A DNA stretch of 64,000 nucleotides from Rhizophagus irregularis (lineage: Eukaryota; Glomeromycota; Glomeromycetes; Glomerales; Glomeraceae), in the NCBI RefSeq assembly GCF_026210795.1, contig NC_089436.1, positions 2,852,001 through 2,916,000 on the forward strand, read 5' to 3'. Made by a program: the position numbers and the translations under genes. The notes under the pieces were generated by a model. It saw only the letters and a program-made list of their open reading frames with translations, was not told where the DNA came from and did not search any database. Below, one piece after another: positions 24,078 to 35,719 of the stretch; position 1 is the first letter of the stretch, and each line of letters opens with the position of its first letter.

Positions 24078-25550
24078 CTATCTAGTATTTATATAATTTC
24101 CTATAATATTATAATTAAAAGAAGAAAATAAATCTATATTATCAAACCAAAAATTATCACGATGAGTGGTCCAAGGCCTTGAATGTAAAAAATTACTGGA
24201 AGTCCATCTAATATGGACTTCATTATTATAAAATTCACCCGTGCGACTATACGGGATGGTAGGAATTTGTCTATGAGTATAGGTACGACGCAAGGTTGAA
24301 TCAGATTGGATGTTATCAGGCGGAGAAGAGTTATCGTTTGAATGGTAACGTCGTCTATAAAATTTCTTTTTGACTTTCGTAATAGAGAGATTCCGTTCCC
24401 ATTCCTTGACGTGAGCGTTACGACAATTCCAAATTGATAAATCAATTTTTTCCATAATAATGTTCATAAATTTGATAAAAATCGAAAATCGTGATTTTTT
24501 ATCCGTTATATAATTGTAAAAAATTAACGTTAGGTCACTTGACACCAAATGATGAATTAATAGGTAACAAGGATGGTCGGTAGGTAACGATCCGACAAAA
24601 TTTACGTCAAATAATCGAGAACTATTAATAGTCTCTTCCAAAGCGTGGTCCTTTTCATTAACATGTTCTTTAATCAAGATTAATATAAAGTTTTTCTTTG
24701 TTCACTCAAAATGTGATGTATGTCATCGGTGTGTGCCGGGCATAAGCCCACATGTTCATTGTTATCCTTCATATTTTGCATTCAATACAGGGAATTTTTC
24801 CTAAAGGATATAAGCGGGGATAATTACGTTGTTGAATATCAATCGTCGGATATATAAAATTACATTTTTTCAACCTTGCACCTTGTCGTTTTGATAATTT
24901 AGCACTACAAGGAGCATCAGTAGGATTGTGGTTTAACCATTCTTTAGTAAAAGTCCAATCGATATCACCATCAATAATCTGTTGTTTTATAGGTGTTAAC
25001 GAAGTGTTGTTGACCATGGAATTAAAGATCAGTGGTTGAATAACATTTTGGGACCATTTTCTTACGTTGCGACCGATCACGTGCTTATTATTCCACGAGA
25101 CGATCCCAGGAATTTGTTGATAAAAAAATTTATGGTTAACTATGATGGATCTTTAATATGAGCCCCTGCCTTTGCGAGTGTATCGGCTATGTGCCTATGT
25201 TATTATTATCATCATCGCCATGTCCTTTCACTTTGCGTAAGGTGATTAATAAATGTTTTTCCTTAATTAAGAAAAATATTAAATCCCAAATAAGAAAATT
25301 AGTTTGTTTCAATTTTTGTCTAGGGCTGATAATTGGTGAATTAAGGAGAGTTTCAAAAACGTTAATACAACTAGCAGAATCCGTATAAATGTTTAAACTA
25401 CAGTTATATGGTGAAACGATAATAGCTGTTGAAATTCCCATCGCTTCACTTTTCGTAGACGACGGGAAGAAAACGGTTGAACCTTTAAAAGACAATCGTG
25501 GCGTATTCGGTTGTAGTGATTTTGATTCATTCAAGTATATTCTCTAGAGA
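24078..25550 (-). pseudogene. 5'-truncated LINE with RNase H and zinc knuckle
   Basis: The 5' piece (25534-25187) is an RNase H domain: KSEAMGISTAIIV, then IYTDSASCINVF with a catalytic Asp, IKEKHLLITLRKVKGHGDD, and after a one-base slip the final ADTLAKAGAH. The middle piece (25080-24769) reads GRNVRKWSQNVIQPLIFN, FTKEWLNHNPTDAPCS and PRLYPLGKIPCIECK. After another slip NNEHVGLCPAH follows, completing a C-x2-C...H-x3-C knuckle typical of LINE C-termini. The last piece (24677-24078) holds ERNLSITKVKKKFY and the C-terminal tail. The RT domain is absent, as expected from 5' truncation during target-primed insertion. Two frameshifts make it inactive. Confidence 0.82.
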
Positions 25551-25882
25551 CGTTTATCATGTATCACGTGAAATTTAAATATTTATTAAGCAAGGGAGTC
25601 GCATAATTTTAATTCAACAGTAAAAAAATTGATTTATTATTAACTTTTAAGTATATAAAATGATGGAAGTTGAAACGAAAAATAATAGATCTTTTACACT
25701 AGTCATATTGAATATATAAATAAGTATAATTTATTAACTATGAAAGTTAAAATTATGAATAATTTACAATTGATAAACATCAATACTAGCAACAAACCAA
25801 ATTAATAAATTACTATATTAATTTTAGTCTTTAATTTAAATCATTTGTTTTAAAGAAATTTCCAATCTTTGACCTCTAAATA

Positions 25883-28800
25883 TTAACCTTCATTCAAACA
25901 TTCTTGTACTTCTTGTACTTCTTGTACTTCACTTTGTTCGTGCAATAATAATGCAAGACATTTTTCTGCGTCACAATTTCCTCCTTCAGCTGCTGCTTTA
26001 TATAAATCAAATGCCTTTTCTTTATTAACGTCAACTATAATTCCGTGACAAAAATAATTTCCAATTTTATATTTTCCATTTATACATCCTCTTTCAGCTG
26101 CTTGATTATAATAATCAAATGCTCTAGCTTCATTTTTATTAACACTTTTTCCTAATTCATAAATCTCTCCTAATTTAAATAATGCTGATTTATTATCATT
26201 TTCTGCTGATTTTTGATACCAATATTTGACTTCATTTAAATCTTTTACTAATTCTTCTTCATTTTCGTAAAATGACTTAAGTAATTCACTATTATTTCCC
26301 TTCTCAGTTGCTTCATTATATAACTCAAACCCTTTTTTCTTATTAATTATTGTTCCAATTCCATTTACATAACAATATCCAAGATGAAATAATGCATTTA
26401 CATATCCTTTTTCAGCTGATTTATTATATAATTCGAATGCTTTGACTTCATTTTTATCAGCGCCTACTCCTAATTCATAACATATAGCTAAGTTGTCACA
26501 TGCAACTTCATCACCATTTTCTGCCGATTTTTGAAACCAATAAATAGCTCTTTCCAAATTCTTTTCAAATCCCTCGCCCTTTATATATAAATATCCAAGG
26601 TTATTTTGAGCAGTTCCATGTCCTTTTTCAGCAGCCATCTCATACAGCTCAAATGCTTTTATTTTATTAACTTCAACTCCAATTCCTTTAAAATAACAAT
26701 ATCCAAGTGCAAATTGAGCATTTAAAAATCCTTTATCAGCTGATTTTTTATAATATTCAAATGCTTTACTTTCATCTTTTTCAACACCTTCTCCATTTTG
26801 ATAACATCTTCCTAGACTATAGGTTGCTACTTCATTTCCATTTTCTACAGCTCTCATATACCAGTAAATAGCTTTATCTAAATCAATTTTTGTACCTTCA
26901 CCATATTTATATAAGTTACCAAGATTGTTTTGTGCGTGATTGTTTCCTTTTTCTGCAACAATTTTATATAATTCAAATGCTTTTGCTTTATCAATATCAA
27001 TTCCAATTCCTTTATCATAACAATATCCGAGTTCAAATTGAGCATATAGATATCCTTGATCAGCTGATTTCTTGTAATACTCAAAAGCTTTTATTTCGTT
27101 TTTTTCTATACCATTTCCATTTTGATAACATCTACCTAGATTATATTGTGCTTCCTTGCATTTATTTTCTGCTGCCTTGTCATACCAGTAGATAGCTTTT
27201 CCTATATTCTTTTCAGTTCCTTCACCATTCTCATATAACAATCCTAAATTATTTTGTCCTATGATATGTCCTTTTTCAGCAGCTATATTATATAGCTCAA
27301 ATGCTTTTTCCTTATTAATTTCAATTCCAATTCCATTACTATAACTATATCCAAGTTCAAATTGAGCATCTAAATGTCCTTGATCAGCTGATTTTTCATA
27401 ATACTCAATTGCTTTTTTTTCATCTTTCTCTACACCATTTCCATCTTGGTAACATCTACCTAAATTATATTGTGCTTCTTTACATTCATTTTCTGCTGCT
27501 TTGTCATACCAGTAGATAGCTTTTTCTAAATTCTTTTCAGTTCCTTCACCATATTCAAATAATAATCCTAAATTATTTTGTGCAATAATGGATCCCTTTT
27601 CAGCAAGAATATTATATATCTCTAATGCTTTTACTTTATTAACTTCAATTCCAATTCCATTGATATAACAGTATCCTAACTTAAGTTGTGCACTTAAATA
27701 ATTTTGATCAGCCGATTTTTTATAATATTCAAAAGCTTGTCTTTCATCTTTCTCTACACCATTTCCACCTTGATAACATCTGCCTAAATTATATTGTGCT
27801 TCTTTACATTTATTTTTTGCTGCTCTATCATACCAGTAAACAGCTTTTTCTAAATTCTTTTCAGTTCCTTCACCATCTTCATATAATAATCCTAAATTAT
27901 TTTGTGCTGAATTATTCTCTTTTTCAGCAGCAATCTTATATAATTCAAATGCTTTTGTTTTATTAACTTCTATTCCGATCCCTTTGTCATAACAATAACC
28001 AAGTTCAAACTGAGCATCTAAATATCCTTGATCAGCTGATTTTTTATAATATTCAATTGCTTTAACTACATCTTTTTCAACTCCTATTCCAAATTGATAA
28101 TGACGTCCTAAGTCGTATTGTGCGATTTTATATCCATTTTCTGCAGCTTTGTTAAACCAATAAACTGATTTTTCTAAATCTATTCCTGTACCTTCACCAT
28201 TTTTATATAAAATTCCAAGATTATATTGAGCAATAGTATGCTCTTTTTTAGCTGCTATATTATATAATTTAAATGCTTTAATTTTATTAATTTCAATACC
28301 AATTCCATTATCATAACAACATCCTAATTCAAATTGAGCTTCTAAATATTCTTGATCAGCTGATTTTTTATAGTATTCAAAAGCTTTTTTACTATAATTT
28401 TCTACACTTTTATTACTTTTATAATAATTACCTAAATTAAATTGTGCGAATTTATTTCCATTATCTGCTGCTTTACTGTACCAATAAATAGCTTTTTTTA
28501 AATCTTTTTTTATTTCAATCTCGTTTTGGTAATAATTACCTAATATATATTGTGCTGGTGAATATTCTCCTTTAGCTGATTTAAGATACCATTCAAAGGC
28601 TAATATGTTATCTTTATTGACTCCCATTCCATTTTGATAACAAACACCCAAATTATATTGTGCATGTAAATCACCTTTATTAGCAGCTTTTAAGTACAAT
28701 TCAAATGCTTTTTTCTCATCTTTTGTTATACCAATTCCATTTTGATAACAATAACCTAAATTATTTTGAGCATCAGAATTTCCACCTTCTGCAGATTTTA

Positions 28801-29479
28801 AATAAAATTCAAATGCTTTAAATTCATCTTTCTTTTTTCCTACACCATGTTGATAACAATAACCTAAATTATTTAATTCTATTATTAACTTTTTCTTTTC
28901 TATTTGAATTTCATTTAAACCTTTATCTTGTGATTGAAAATATTTTTCCATAGTACTTATTTCATCTTTACATATATTTATTTCTAAACCATTAAAATTT
29001 TCAACTTGATTATGTGACATTACATGATGTACATTATCAAAATAATCAAAATCTTTTATAATTAAATCTCTCTTATTTAAAATAATATCTTTATAATAAT
29101 AAAATGATAATAAATATTTTGAAATAATAATATTTAATAATTGATACATAGAAATTAATTTTTTATTCTTATAATAATTATTAATTGATAATAAATATAA
29201 TTTTAATGATTTATTTTTATCAATGATGATCGTTTCACCTATACCATATTCATAAAAAAATCCTATTAAACTTGTGAACCAATTATTTTCTTTATCTTTA
29301 TTATGATTTTCCATTAATTTTAGAATTTTTTCAATATTTTTTTCATTAATATTAAAAAAATCTTTTATCCATTCTTTTAAAATATTTTCGAAATTTTTAT
29401 AATTATTTATTTTTATTATTTGATGATAAAAACCTTTTAAAAATTCTTTTAAAAAAGTTTCGTCATTATTTAATGTCAT
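25883..29479 (-). CDS. Large Sel1-like repeat protein, 1198 residues
   Basis: One uninterrupted exon. Residues 1-160 form a family-specific N-terminal region (TFLKEFLKGFYHQIIKI, WFTSLIGFFYEYGIG, YYYKDIIL), followed by GLEINICKDEIS. From about residue 195 to 1190 there are roughly 27 Sel1 repeats of 36 residues, with the usual AQNNLGYCYQNGIGITKDE and KAFELYLKAAxxG pattern. Sel1/TPR-like solenoids are protein-interaction scaffolds. There is no signal peptide and no kinase domain, although in these fungi such solenoids are often fused to kinases. The N-terminus matches that of the gene at 60318, which supports the ATG at 29479. The tail has a short EVQ repeat from a 9-bp DNA repeat. Within 27.1-27.9 kb the repeats recur in blocks of three (324 bp). 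It appears intact; the role is unknown. Confidence 0.92.
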   Translation of the reverse strand: MTLNNDETFLKEFLKGFYHQIIKINNYKNFENILKEWIKDFFNINEKNIEKILKLMENHNKDKENNWFTSLIGFFYEYGIGETIIIDKNKSLKLYLLSINNYYKNKKLISMYQLLNIIISKYLLSFYYYKDIILNKRDLIIKDFDYFDNVHHVMSHNQVENFNGLEINICKDEISTMEKYFQSQDKGLNEIQIEKKKLIIELNNLGYCYQHGVGKKKDEFKAFEFYLKSAEGGNSDAQNNLGYCYQNGIGITKDEKKAFELYLKAANKGDLHAQYNLGVCYQNGMGVNKDNILAFEWYLKSAKGEYSPAQYILGNYYQNEIEIKKDLKKAIYWYSKAADNGNKFAQFNLGNYYKSNKSVENYSKKAFEYYKKSADQEYLEAQFELGCCYDNGIGIEINKIKAFKLYNIAAKKEHTIAQYNLGILYKNGEGTGIDLEKSVYWFNKAAENGYKIAQYDLGRHYQFGIGVEKDVVKAIEYYKKSADQGYLDAQFELGYCYDKGIGIEVNKTKAFELYKIAAEKENNSAQNNLGLLYEDGEGTEKNLEKAVYWYDRAAKNKCKEAQYNLGRCYQGGNGVEKDERQAFEYYKKSADQNYLSAQLKLGYCYINGIGIEVNKVKALEIYNILAEKGSIIAQNNLGLLFEYGEGTEKNLEKAIYWYDKAAENECKEAQYNLGRCYQDGNGVEKDEKKAIEYYEKSADQGHLDAQFELGYSYSNGIGIEINKEKAFELYNIAAEKGHIIGQNNLGLLYENGEGTEKNIGKAIYWYDKAAENKCKEAQYNLGRCYQNGNGIEKNEIKAFEYYKKSADQGYLYAQFELGYCYDKGIGIDIDKAKAFELYKIVAEKGNNHAQNNLGNLYKYGEGTKIDLDKAIYWYMRAVENGNEVATYSLGRCYQNGEGVEKDESKAFEYYKKSADKGFLNAQFALGYCYFKGIGVEVNKIKAFELYEMAAEKGHGTAQNNLGYLYIKGEGFEKNLERAIYWFQKSAENGDEVACDNLAICYELGVGADKNEVKAFELYNKSAEKGYVNALFHLGYCYVNGIGTIINKKKGFELYNEATEKGNNSELLKSFYENEEELVKDLNEVKYWYQKSAENDNKSALFKLGEIYELGKSVNKNEARAFDYYNQAAERGCINGKYKIGNYFCHGIIVDVNKEKAFDLYKAAAEGGNCDAEKCLALLLHEQSEVQEVQEVQECLNEG

Positions 29480-29740
29480 GATTGTGTTTTTTTTTGAGAA
29501 AAATCTTTATGAATAATATATATATATATATTTTTTTTTTGAAAAAAAAAAAATTTGTTAATAATAAAGTCCAGAACTATTTTAAATATTGCGTCATGGG
29601 TTATGGGTACACTACATTATCGTATTACGATTACAAAGCAACTTTCAAAAAAGGCACAAATACAATAAAAATGTAGTGTAACAATAGACAGATTCACATA
29701 AATTATGCAAACAAACGCAAGCAATCTTTTACTGCTTACT
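29480..29740. promoter_or_regulatory. Upstream region of the Sel1 gene
   Basis: This contains a (TA)n stretch followed by T-runs near 29518-29550, read as A-tracts on the gene's strand, within 60 bp of the start codon. No specific factor site can be named. Confidence 0.3.
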
Positions 29741-30350
29741 TGCGTCATCTATATAATCTATCTATATAATTAAAAAAAAAGTGTTTGTGTGACTAACGTT
29801 TAGATTAGCCTGTATAAATTAATTTTGAATTGCTGATCCATGTTCTTTATAGTTAAGACTCGCTTGATCGGCAAGTCATGTTGTACATCTAATCCAATTC
29901 CGGTTAATGAAATTTTAATCGGAATTTTTTAAATACTTTTTTTTTTGGTTTTTTTCCAACCGATCTAAATTTTTTTTCCCTTTTCCTTTTTCGGTTTGGT
30001 TTTTTTCTTTCAAACCGAATTTTTTTTCCCGAATACATTCTTTCACTATTTAGGTTTGGATCGATGATCAGATCAATGTTGCGGCGCCATAGCAATTACC
30101 TTTTTATTATTAATATCATAATATCATTTTTTTTGTATCAAACTCAATAATAGACTAACATCTATATAATTAAAAAAAAAATTGTCTGACGTTTGGATTA
30201 GTCTCTGTATAAATAATTTGAATTGTGTAACTTGAAATCCCATGCCATATAATTAAAACCCGAGACATGCCTCCACCTGATCTATTTATGATCAAAAACT
30301 ATTCGATTCCAATCAATTAATCCAATTTCAGTTAAATTATTAATTTTTTT
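29741..30350 (+). repeat. Two diverged direct copies, possible Helitron 5' ends
   Basis: Copies begin at about 29757 and 30161 with TCTATATAATTAAAAAAAA and continue with a related GTTTG/TCTGAC-ACGTTTRGATTAG block, CTGTATAAAT and AATTTGAATTG. A TC start followed by TATATAA and A-runs is what many Helitron 5' termini look like. I saw no matching CTRR hairpin 3' end and no Rep/helicase frame, so the class is a guess. Confidence 0.35.
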
Positions 30351-30770
30351 TGTCCGATTTTTTTTTTCAAATATTTTTAACTTTTTTTGGTTCCTTTTTT
30401 TATAGTAGTTTAGTTTTTTTTTCAATCTGAAAAATTTGGTTTTTCTCATTTTTTTCCCGTTTAGGTTTAATTTTTTTCTCAAACTGAAAAAATTATATTA
30501 AATAATTTGGTCTTTTAAGACCAATTTATTTTATTTTTTTTTTCGATCTTTTTTTTTAGACCGTATTGTTATTTTTTTTAAAAAAAATTTTTTTTTTCAC
30601 TCTTTTGGATCGGATTATTGTCATTTTTTTTCAGAATTTTTTTCGTACTTATTTTTTTTTTTTCGGATTCCTTTTTTTTCAGAAATTTCCCTTTTTTTTA
30701 AACTGATTTCTTTCTTTATCCTTTTTCTTCCCCAAATTTTTTTAAATTTTTTTTTTATTATTAAATAAAA
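29920..30770 (+). repeat. Pyrimidine-rich (T-rich) tract
   Basis: About 850 bp is dominated by T with scattered C, punctuated by GG or CGG-containing words such as CGGTTTGG, AACCGA and GGATCGG. It is interrupted by the less biased second direct copy at 30150-30350. Lys-rich minus-strand ORFs here are compositional artefacts. Confidence 0.7.
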
Positions 30771-31254
30771 AATAAAATATTATATTAAATATATTTACTA
30801 AATTATTATTTTTTTAAAAAAAATCAATATAACATATCATCAGATATAGGAAAATTGACCGACGTTGATAGAAAGATGAGTAAGATTTTTTTCAATTAAA
30901 TTGAACGCTGGATAAATAGTTTGATTTTTCAAATTCATAAAAATCAATCAATTAATTTAATTAATTATAAAATATGTAAAAATATCAATATTTTTTTTGA
31001 AGAAATTGTTGATTTAATAATAGATTATTATAACCAAATCCATATCCGAAATTCTCTAAATAACTACCAGATTTTTGAATAAAGATTTTAATTCTGGTTT
31101 AGTTAAATTAAGTACCAAAAGAATAATAATAAATGAAATGAATAGATTCTATAAATACATTTAATTATTCAAATATTTTTTTTTAAGTTGGTTATAAGTG
31201 CAATATAAAATAAGAAATAATTATTAAGTTAATAATTAATAAAAAAATTAATCA

Positions 31255-31680
31255 AAAAAATGAGGGTGAATGAAAAAATAAGGAGAGTAAAAGGGAATAA
31301 AAGAAACAAAGGGGGAGTGAAAGAAACAAAAGGAACGAAAAAGATCAAGTGGGAATGAAAAAAATGAAAAGAATGGAGGGGAACGAAATGGAGCAAAGGG
31401 AATAAAAAAATGAAAGGAACAAAGGGTAGTGTAAAGAGAAGTGGGAATGGAAAATGACAAAGGATAGTGTAAAGGAACGAAAAAGATGAAGTGGGAATGG
31501 AATAAAAATGAAAGAAACAAAGGGTAGTGTAAAGAAATGAAAAAGACGAAGGAACGAAGAGGAAATGAAAAACAATGGAAAAAATGAAGGAAGGGAAGAA
31601 TAAAAAGGGCAAAAGAGATGAAGAGACAAAAAGAAAACAAAAAAATGGAGAAGGGACAAAATGAGATAAAGTAGATTTTT
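31255..31680 (+). repeat. Purine-rich tract with minisatellite structure
   Basis: About 425 bp is almost entirely A and G on the plus strand, with recurring words GGGAATGGAA, AAAGGGTAGTGTAAAG and GAACGAAAAAGATGAAGTGG. The overlapping Phe/Ser/His-rich minus-strand ORFs of 104-166 codons in three frames follow from the base bias and are not genes. Confidence 0.8.
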
Positions 31681-32009
31681 CCCATGTATTCAGGTTAAAC
31701 CTTATTGACTTCAATTTGAACCTTCTCATACTCTTTCATTATTCTAAAAATTTCAATTTGCTGATCAAAGGTGCGTTGTACATTATACAGTAGTACGACA
31801 GTCTCAAAAATAATTATCCAAATTCAGTTAGTTACATAGTAACTAGTGTACATTTGGATCTGTGAGTTTTAATGCTGAAAATAAAATTTATGCTAAAAAT
31901 TAGAGGTTAATTCAATAATAATATTAATAATCTTACTGATTATAACTGATTAATTAATTTGGTTAATATAAAAAAAAAAATATTAAAAATTTTTTACTCA
32001 TATGTTTAG

Positions 32010-32164
32010 GAGTATATCTTTATTCAGTCAAGTCTGGTCGCCTACCTGAGTACAGTCATGTGCATTTTACTGCAGACTCTACAGATTTTGCAGATCCTCA
32101 GTCCGGTAAAATTCCAGGAGTCAAGAGTCACATGAATCATCAAATTAATCATAGATTAGATTAA
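32010..32164 (+). pseudogene. Orphan terminal exon, unknown protein
   Basis: Behind an acceptor (CATATGTTTAG), the frame reads VYLYSVKSGRLPEYSHVHF, then TADSTDFADPQSGKIPG, and ends at TAA (32162-32164). The composition is protein-like. A GTGAGT donor lies near 31860, but the sequence before it gives no obvious exon. It is upstream of, and separate from, the transposase pseudogene. Confidence 0.35.
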
Positions 32165-32312
32165 TAACATAGCCACATTTTTATTTGCATAATTTTTTAT
32201 ATTTTTTCGCGTTTTCTTCTTTCCTTTTGCGCTATTTTCGTGTTGTTTTCTTTTTTTTCGTGTCTTTTTTCTGAATTTTTTTACACTACCTTTCTACCTT
32301 TTCTTAACAAAA

Positions 32313-35170
32313 ATGAGCTGCTCTACACCTCAAATATTAGATGATGTTAGTTATATTTCTTTACCTAATTAAAAGTGTCATGAAATGTTAAACAATAATA
32401 AATTTGTTATTATTTTTTTTTTTAGATATCTGCTGAATTGCCTGAATATAGTGGAGATTTTGATCTTGACAAAGAAAATGAAAATATAAATTTAATAACA
32501 GATAAAATGAGAGTTGGCGAAATCAGATATTCTGTATTGCCAATGGAATATCCATCAACTTCTGCTGAAGGAATTGCAATAGTATATAACATTGAAACTT
32601 GGGATAATTATGAACAAGCATTTAATAATGTAAGCAGTATATTTAAATTGTAATATTATATTTTAAGAAATTGGTAATCATTTGTATTTTTTTTATGCAG
32701 ATGCAGTACTTTCAAGGTCGTCCCTCTGGAGGAGGTGATACATCTATATGGATGGTGTCCTTTTCTAGGATGCCATGTTAAAAAGTATATTCGTACATGC
32801 CAAGGTATAAAGGCATGTGAACATCTTAATGAAGATCTTAGAAATAAAGTTCATACAGAGGTTGATATGGATCAAGACTTTTACCAAACTCCTAGTGAAG
32901 CAGCATTAGAACAAAGGACAAAGGAAGCCAAAACATATACGTAAGTATGGATTAATAAAATACATTAGTTAATATAAATGCAAAAATACTTATTTTTACT
33001 TTTTTTTATTAGAAAATACCTTGCTACAACTGCTATACATTGTCCATATGATAATGGAAACTGTAAAGGTCATTTTGTTTCTCGAAAACAAACAAGGCAG
33101 ATATCTTCTGCTACTGAGGAATGGTTTATAGGTTGTAGTAATTGGTGTGATAAGGGTAAGAAAGGTAAACATTATTTTGAAAGACTAAAAAATGATGTTG
33201 ATCCAGAACTCTTGGGAAGGTTATTTAATGGTGAGAATATAAGTATATCAATATTTCATAAGTTATAATTTTAGTATGCATATTATTTATTTAAATTGCT
33301 AATATATATCACTACTAGCTTGTATCTATTGGAGAGATTGGAGAAGCAAATTCATGTAATGTTATTCTTTCGTCCAATTCAAGAAGAAAAACTTGTGGTA
33401 AATAAATGTTTTATCAAATATTAAATTTTTTTATTTGATATAATTAAAATTTTCAAATTTTTATTTTTTAGGATTTTTACATCAGCATTCTGATGATAGA
33501 ATTAAAGAAGGCAGAATTGTTGAACACAAGTGTAAAAATAAATTTTACAAAATTATACCATTGGATTTGAAAAAAACACCATATGTTATACTTATATCAA
33601 AAGGTATTCATACTCATCATCCTCCTCCACCAAGTAATGTTCCTTCTGATATTACTGAGAAATTAAAAAAGATGATTGAGGTGGAAAGTGAAGAACTTGT
33701 AAATATTACAGCTAGGAAACTTATTTCAGGTAATTCCTAATTATTTTATTATTAATATGATTAACTGTTAATAATATTTAATTTATTTATTAAAGGCAAT
33801 TTAATAAAAGCTACCTTTGGTAAGGAATATTTACCTCAGGTTCATGCCTCATTGAATAACATGGATAAGTTACGAAGACTTGTGGCAAAGGTTCAAAAAG
33901 CACATCATCTATATGGTCAAGGTATTCTTGGCCTTACTTATAACATTTGGAAATGTGAAGAAAATATCTTGGATATGTTCAACAATCAGGTACTATCAAT
34001 TTTATTTAGTTTTTTTATTAATTATTTGATTAAAAGTTACATTATTTTTTATAGCAACTTTTTCAAATGGGCATATAATGGTTATCTGTATGTCTGAAGT
34101 TATGGCACATGCTTGGACAAAACTATAATATTTTGAAATTGATCTTTCATTTAAAAGAGTTCAAGGAGACATCAATGAATTTGAAGTTAATTGCTATGAT
34201 TCACAACATAATATGAGTAAGTTTAAAAAATTATTTCAAATTAAATATAATTTCTAAGCTAATTGATTATTAATTTTATAGGTTTAACTTATGCACATGT
34301 TTTTACTAATATTGCTGATGCAATTGCTTATGAAAGAATGTTTAATGCACTCTTTGATTGGATATATCAGCTAACTGGCAATAAACCACAAATTTATCAC
34401 ATTCATCAAAAAGGATGGAAATGCATTTTGGGTGACTTAGACCAAGCACAAGCCAAAGGACTTGGAATGGCTTTACACAAAATACATAACTCTCTCACAT
34501 GGGAAGAGCACTTGCTCCATATTTTTAAAAGTTGTCATATTCATTACAATAGGTAAAGTTAATATATTGTATTTATATTTTTATAAACTTATAATATACT
34601 GTATTATTTTATTTATAAACTTTATTTTTTTATTTTAGAAATGTAAAAAATAACAAATATTCTTATCAACTTAAGAAATTAATGTATGAATTTCCCAATG
34701 CAAGCACTACTGAACGTGTCAATCAAATCTTTGAAGAATTAGAAGCATCAGATGAATCTACTATTAAAGGTTTATAAAGTTTTGAATTGATTAAAATCAT
34801 CTTGTAATATTAAAAAAAATATAATTCTCTTTTTAGATTGGATTGCATTCTATTCAAAACCTTGGGTACGTGCATCCTTAAATCCTATATATTCATTTAT
34901 AGCTTTAGATATTTGGCAAAATGCACCAGACAATACCAATGTGGCAGAATCTTGTCATGCCAATTGTAATCGGGATGGAAAAGCATTACCTTTAGAAGCT
35001 GCAATATTAAAGTAAGTAATAAATTTATTATACAATAGTTTATTACATATGTAAAGTTGGCTAATTAAACTCATTATTAGAGCTAAAAATTCAATTTATA
35101 TCTTGTGATATTCACAATTGTTATGGAGTTGCAAAATCTGGTAAAGACCAAGGAGTTGTAGCATGAAGCA
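32313..35170 (+). pseudogene. Multi-exon MULE-like transposase with GCM/WRKY-type zinc finger, disrupted
   Basis: Exons with good GT-AG sites: 32313-32345, 32426-32629, 32701-32940, 33013-33230, 33319-33397, 33472-33729, 33796-33989, 34055-34216, 34282-34552, 34639-34769, 34837-35011. Cys/His-rich segments come first (HCPYDNGNCKGHF, GCSNWCDKG). Then CNVILSSNSRRKTC-GFLHQH, HKCKNKFYKI and SKGIHTHHPPPPS suggest a WRKY-GCM1-class finger. The core has YFEIDLSFKRVQGDINEF (first Asp) and CILGDLDQAQAKGLGMAL (second Asp). It ends with NVAESCHANCNRDGKALPL, placing a His/Asn-rich motif after the core as in Mutator-like transposases. Breaks: a frameshift near 32730, a phase clash between exons 4 and 5, a frameshift and TAA in exon 8, and loss of frame after 35040. 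TIRs were not found. Confidence 0.75.
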
Positions 35171-35189
35171 AACAATCTGACGAGCTGGT

Positions 35190-35700
35190 AAAAAATCATT
35201 TAGTCTTTCATAATAAAGTATTTTTTGTTATTTTATTTAAATTATAAAATTAATATAAAAAATTCTCTTCCCATCACTTCTTTTCGTCTCCCATCACTCC
35301 TCTTCATCTTCTCATCATGCCATATTTCTCCTTTTTGTTAAGGGAGAGATCAACAATTTATATATTTATAAATTGAAGTCGTTTTTTTTTTTTACAATAA
35401 CTTTCACTTAAAAGATCTTTTTAAAAGTATGTCAAACTCCCCCATGAAAATGACCTCTTGTTTATAATAAAGACTACTATAATCAATTTAAAACATTTAA
35501 ATTTTAATATATTAATTTATTTTCATTTAGTAATAAAATAATAAAAACATAAGAGAATCTCAATGTTTAATTTTTAGAGAATTAAAAAATTCAAAGAATT
35601 AATGAGACTGATTTTGCACGTTGGGTGTGAAAAAAATGATATAACGTTTTTTATCATAAAAAATAAACAAATCTTATATTAATAGTGTCTTTTCTCTCAT
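35190..35700. other. Intergenic with a CCCATCAC microsatellite-like patch
   Basis: Repeated TCCCATCACTYCTCTTC-like words occur at 35265-35335. Otherwise this is AT-rich and gene-free. Confidence 0.5.
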
Positions 35701-35719
35701 TTTTCTTTCTCCCTATCAT

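Noticed and set aside
25158-25388. Plus-strand ORF of 76 codons
   Set aside because: Lies opposite the RNase H domain of the LINE, which explains the sequence.
26890-27966. Plus-strand ORFs opposite the Sel1 gene
   Set aside because: Antisense shadows of the repeat array; they follow the repeat period.
29904-30482. Lys/Arg-rich minus-strand ORFs resembling basic proteins
   Set aside because: Translations of T-rich tracts; no domain, no splice context.
30340-30770. Degenerate telomere-like repeats
   Set aside because: T-runs with occasional GG or CGG have no regular period and no TTAGGG units.
31229-31729. Overlapping minus-strand ORFs of 104-166 codons rich in Phe, Ser and His
   Set aside because: Three frames are open at once over a purine-rich tract; this is composition, not coding.
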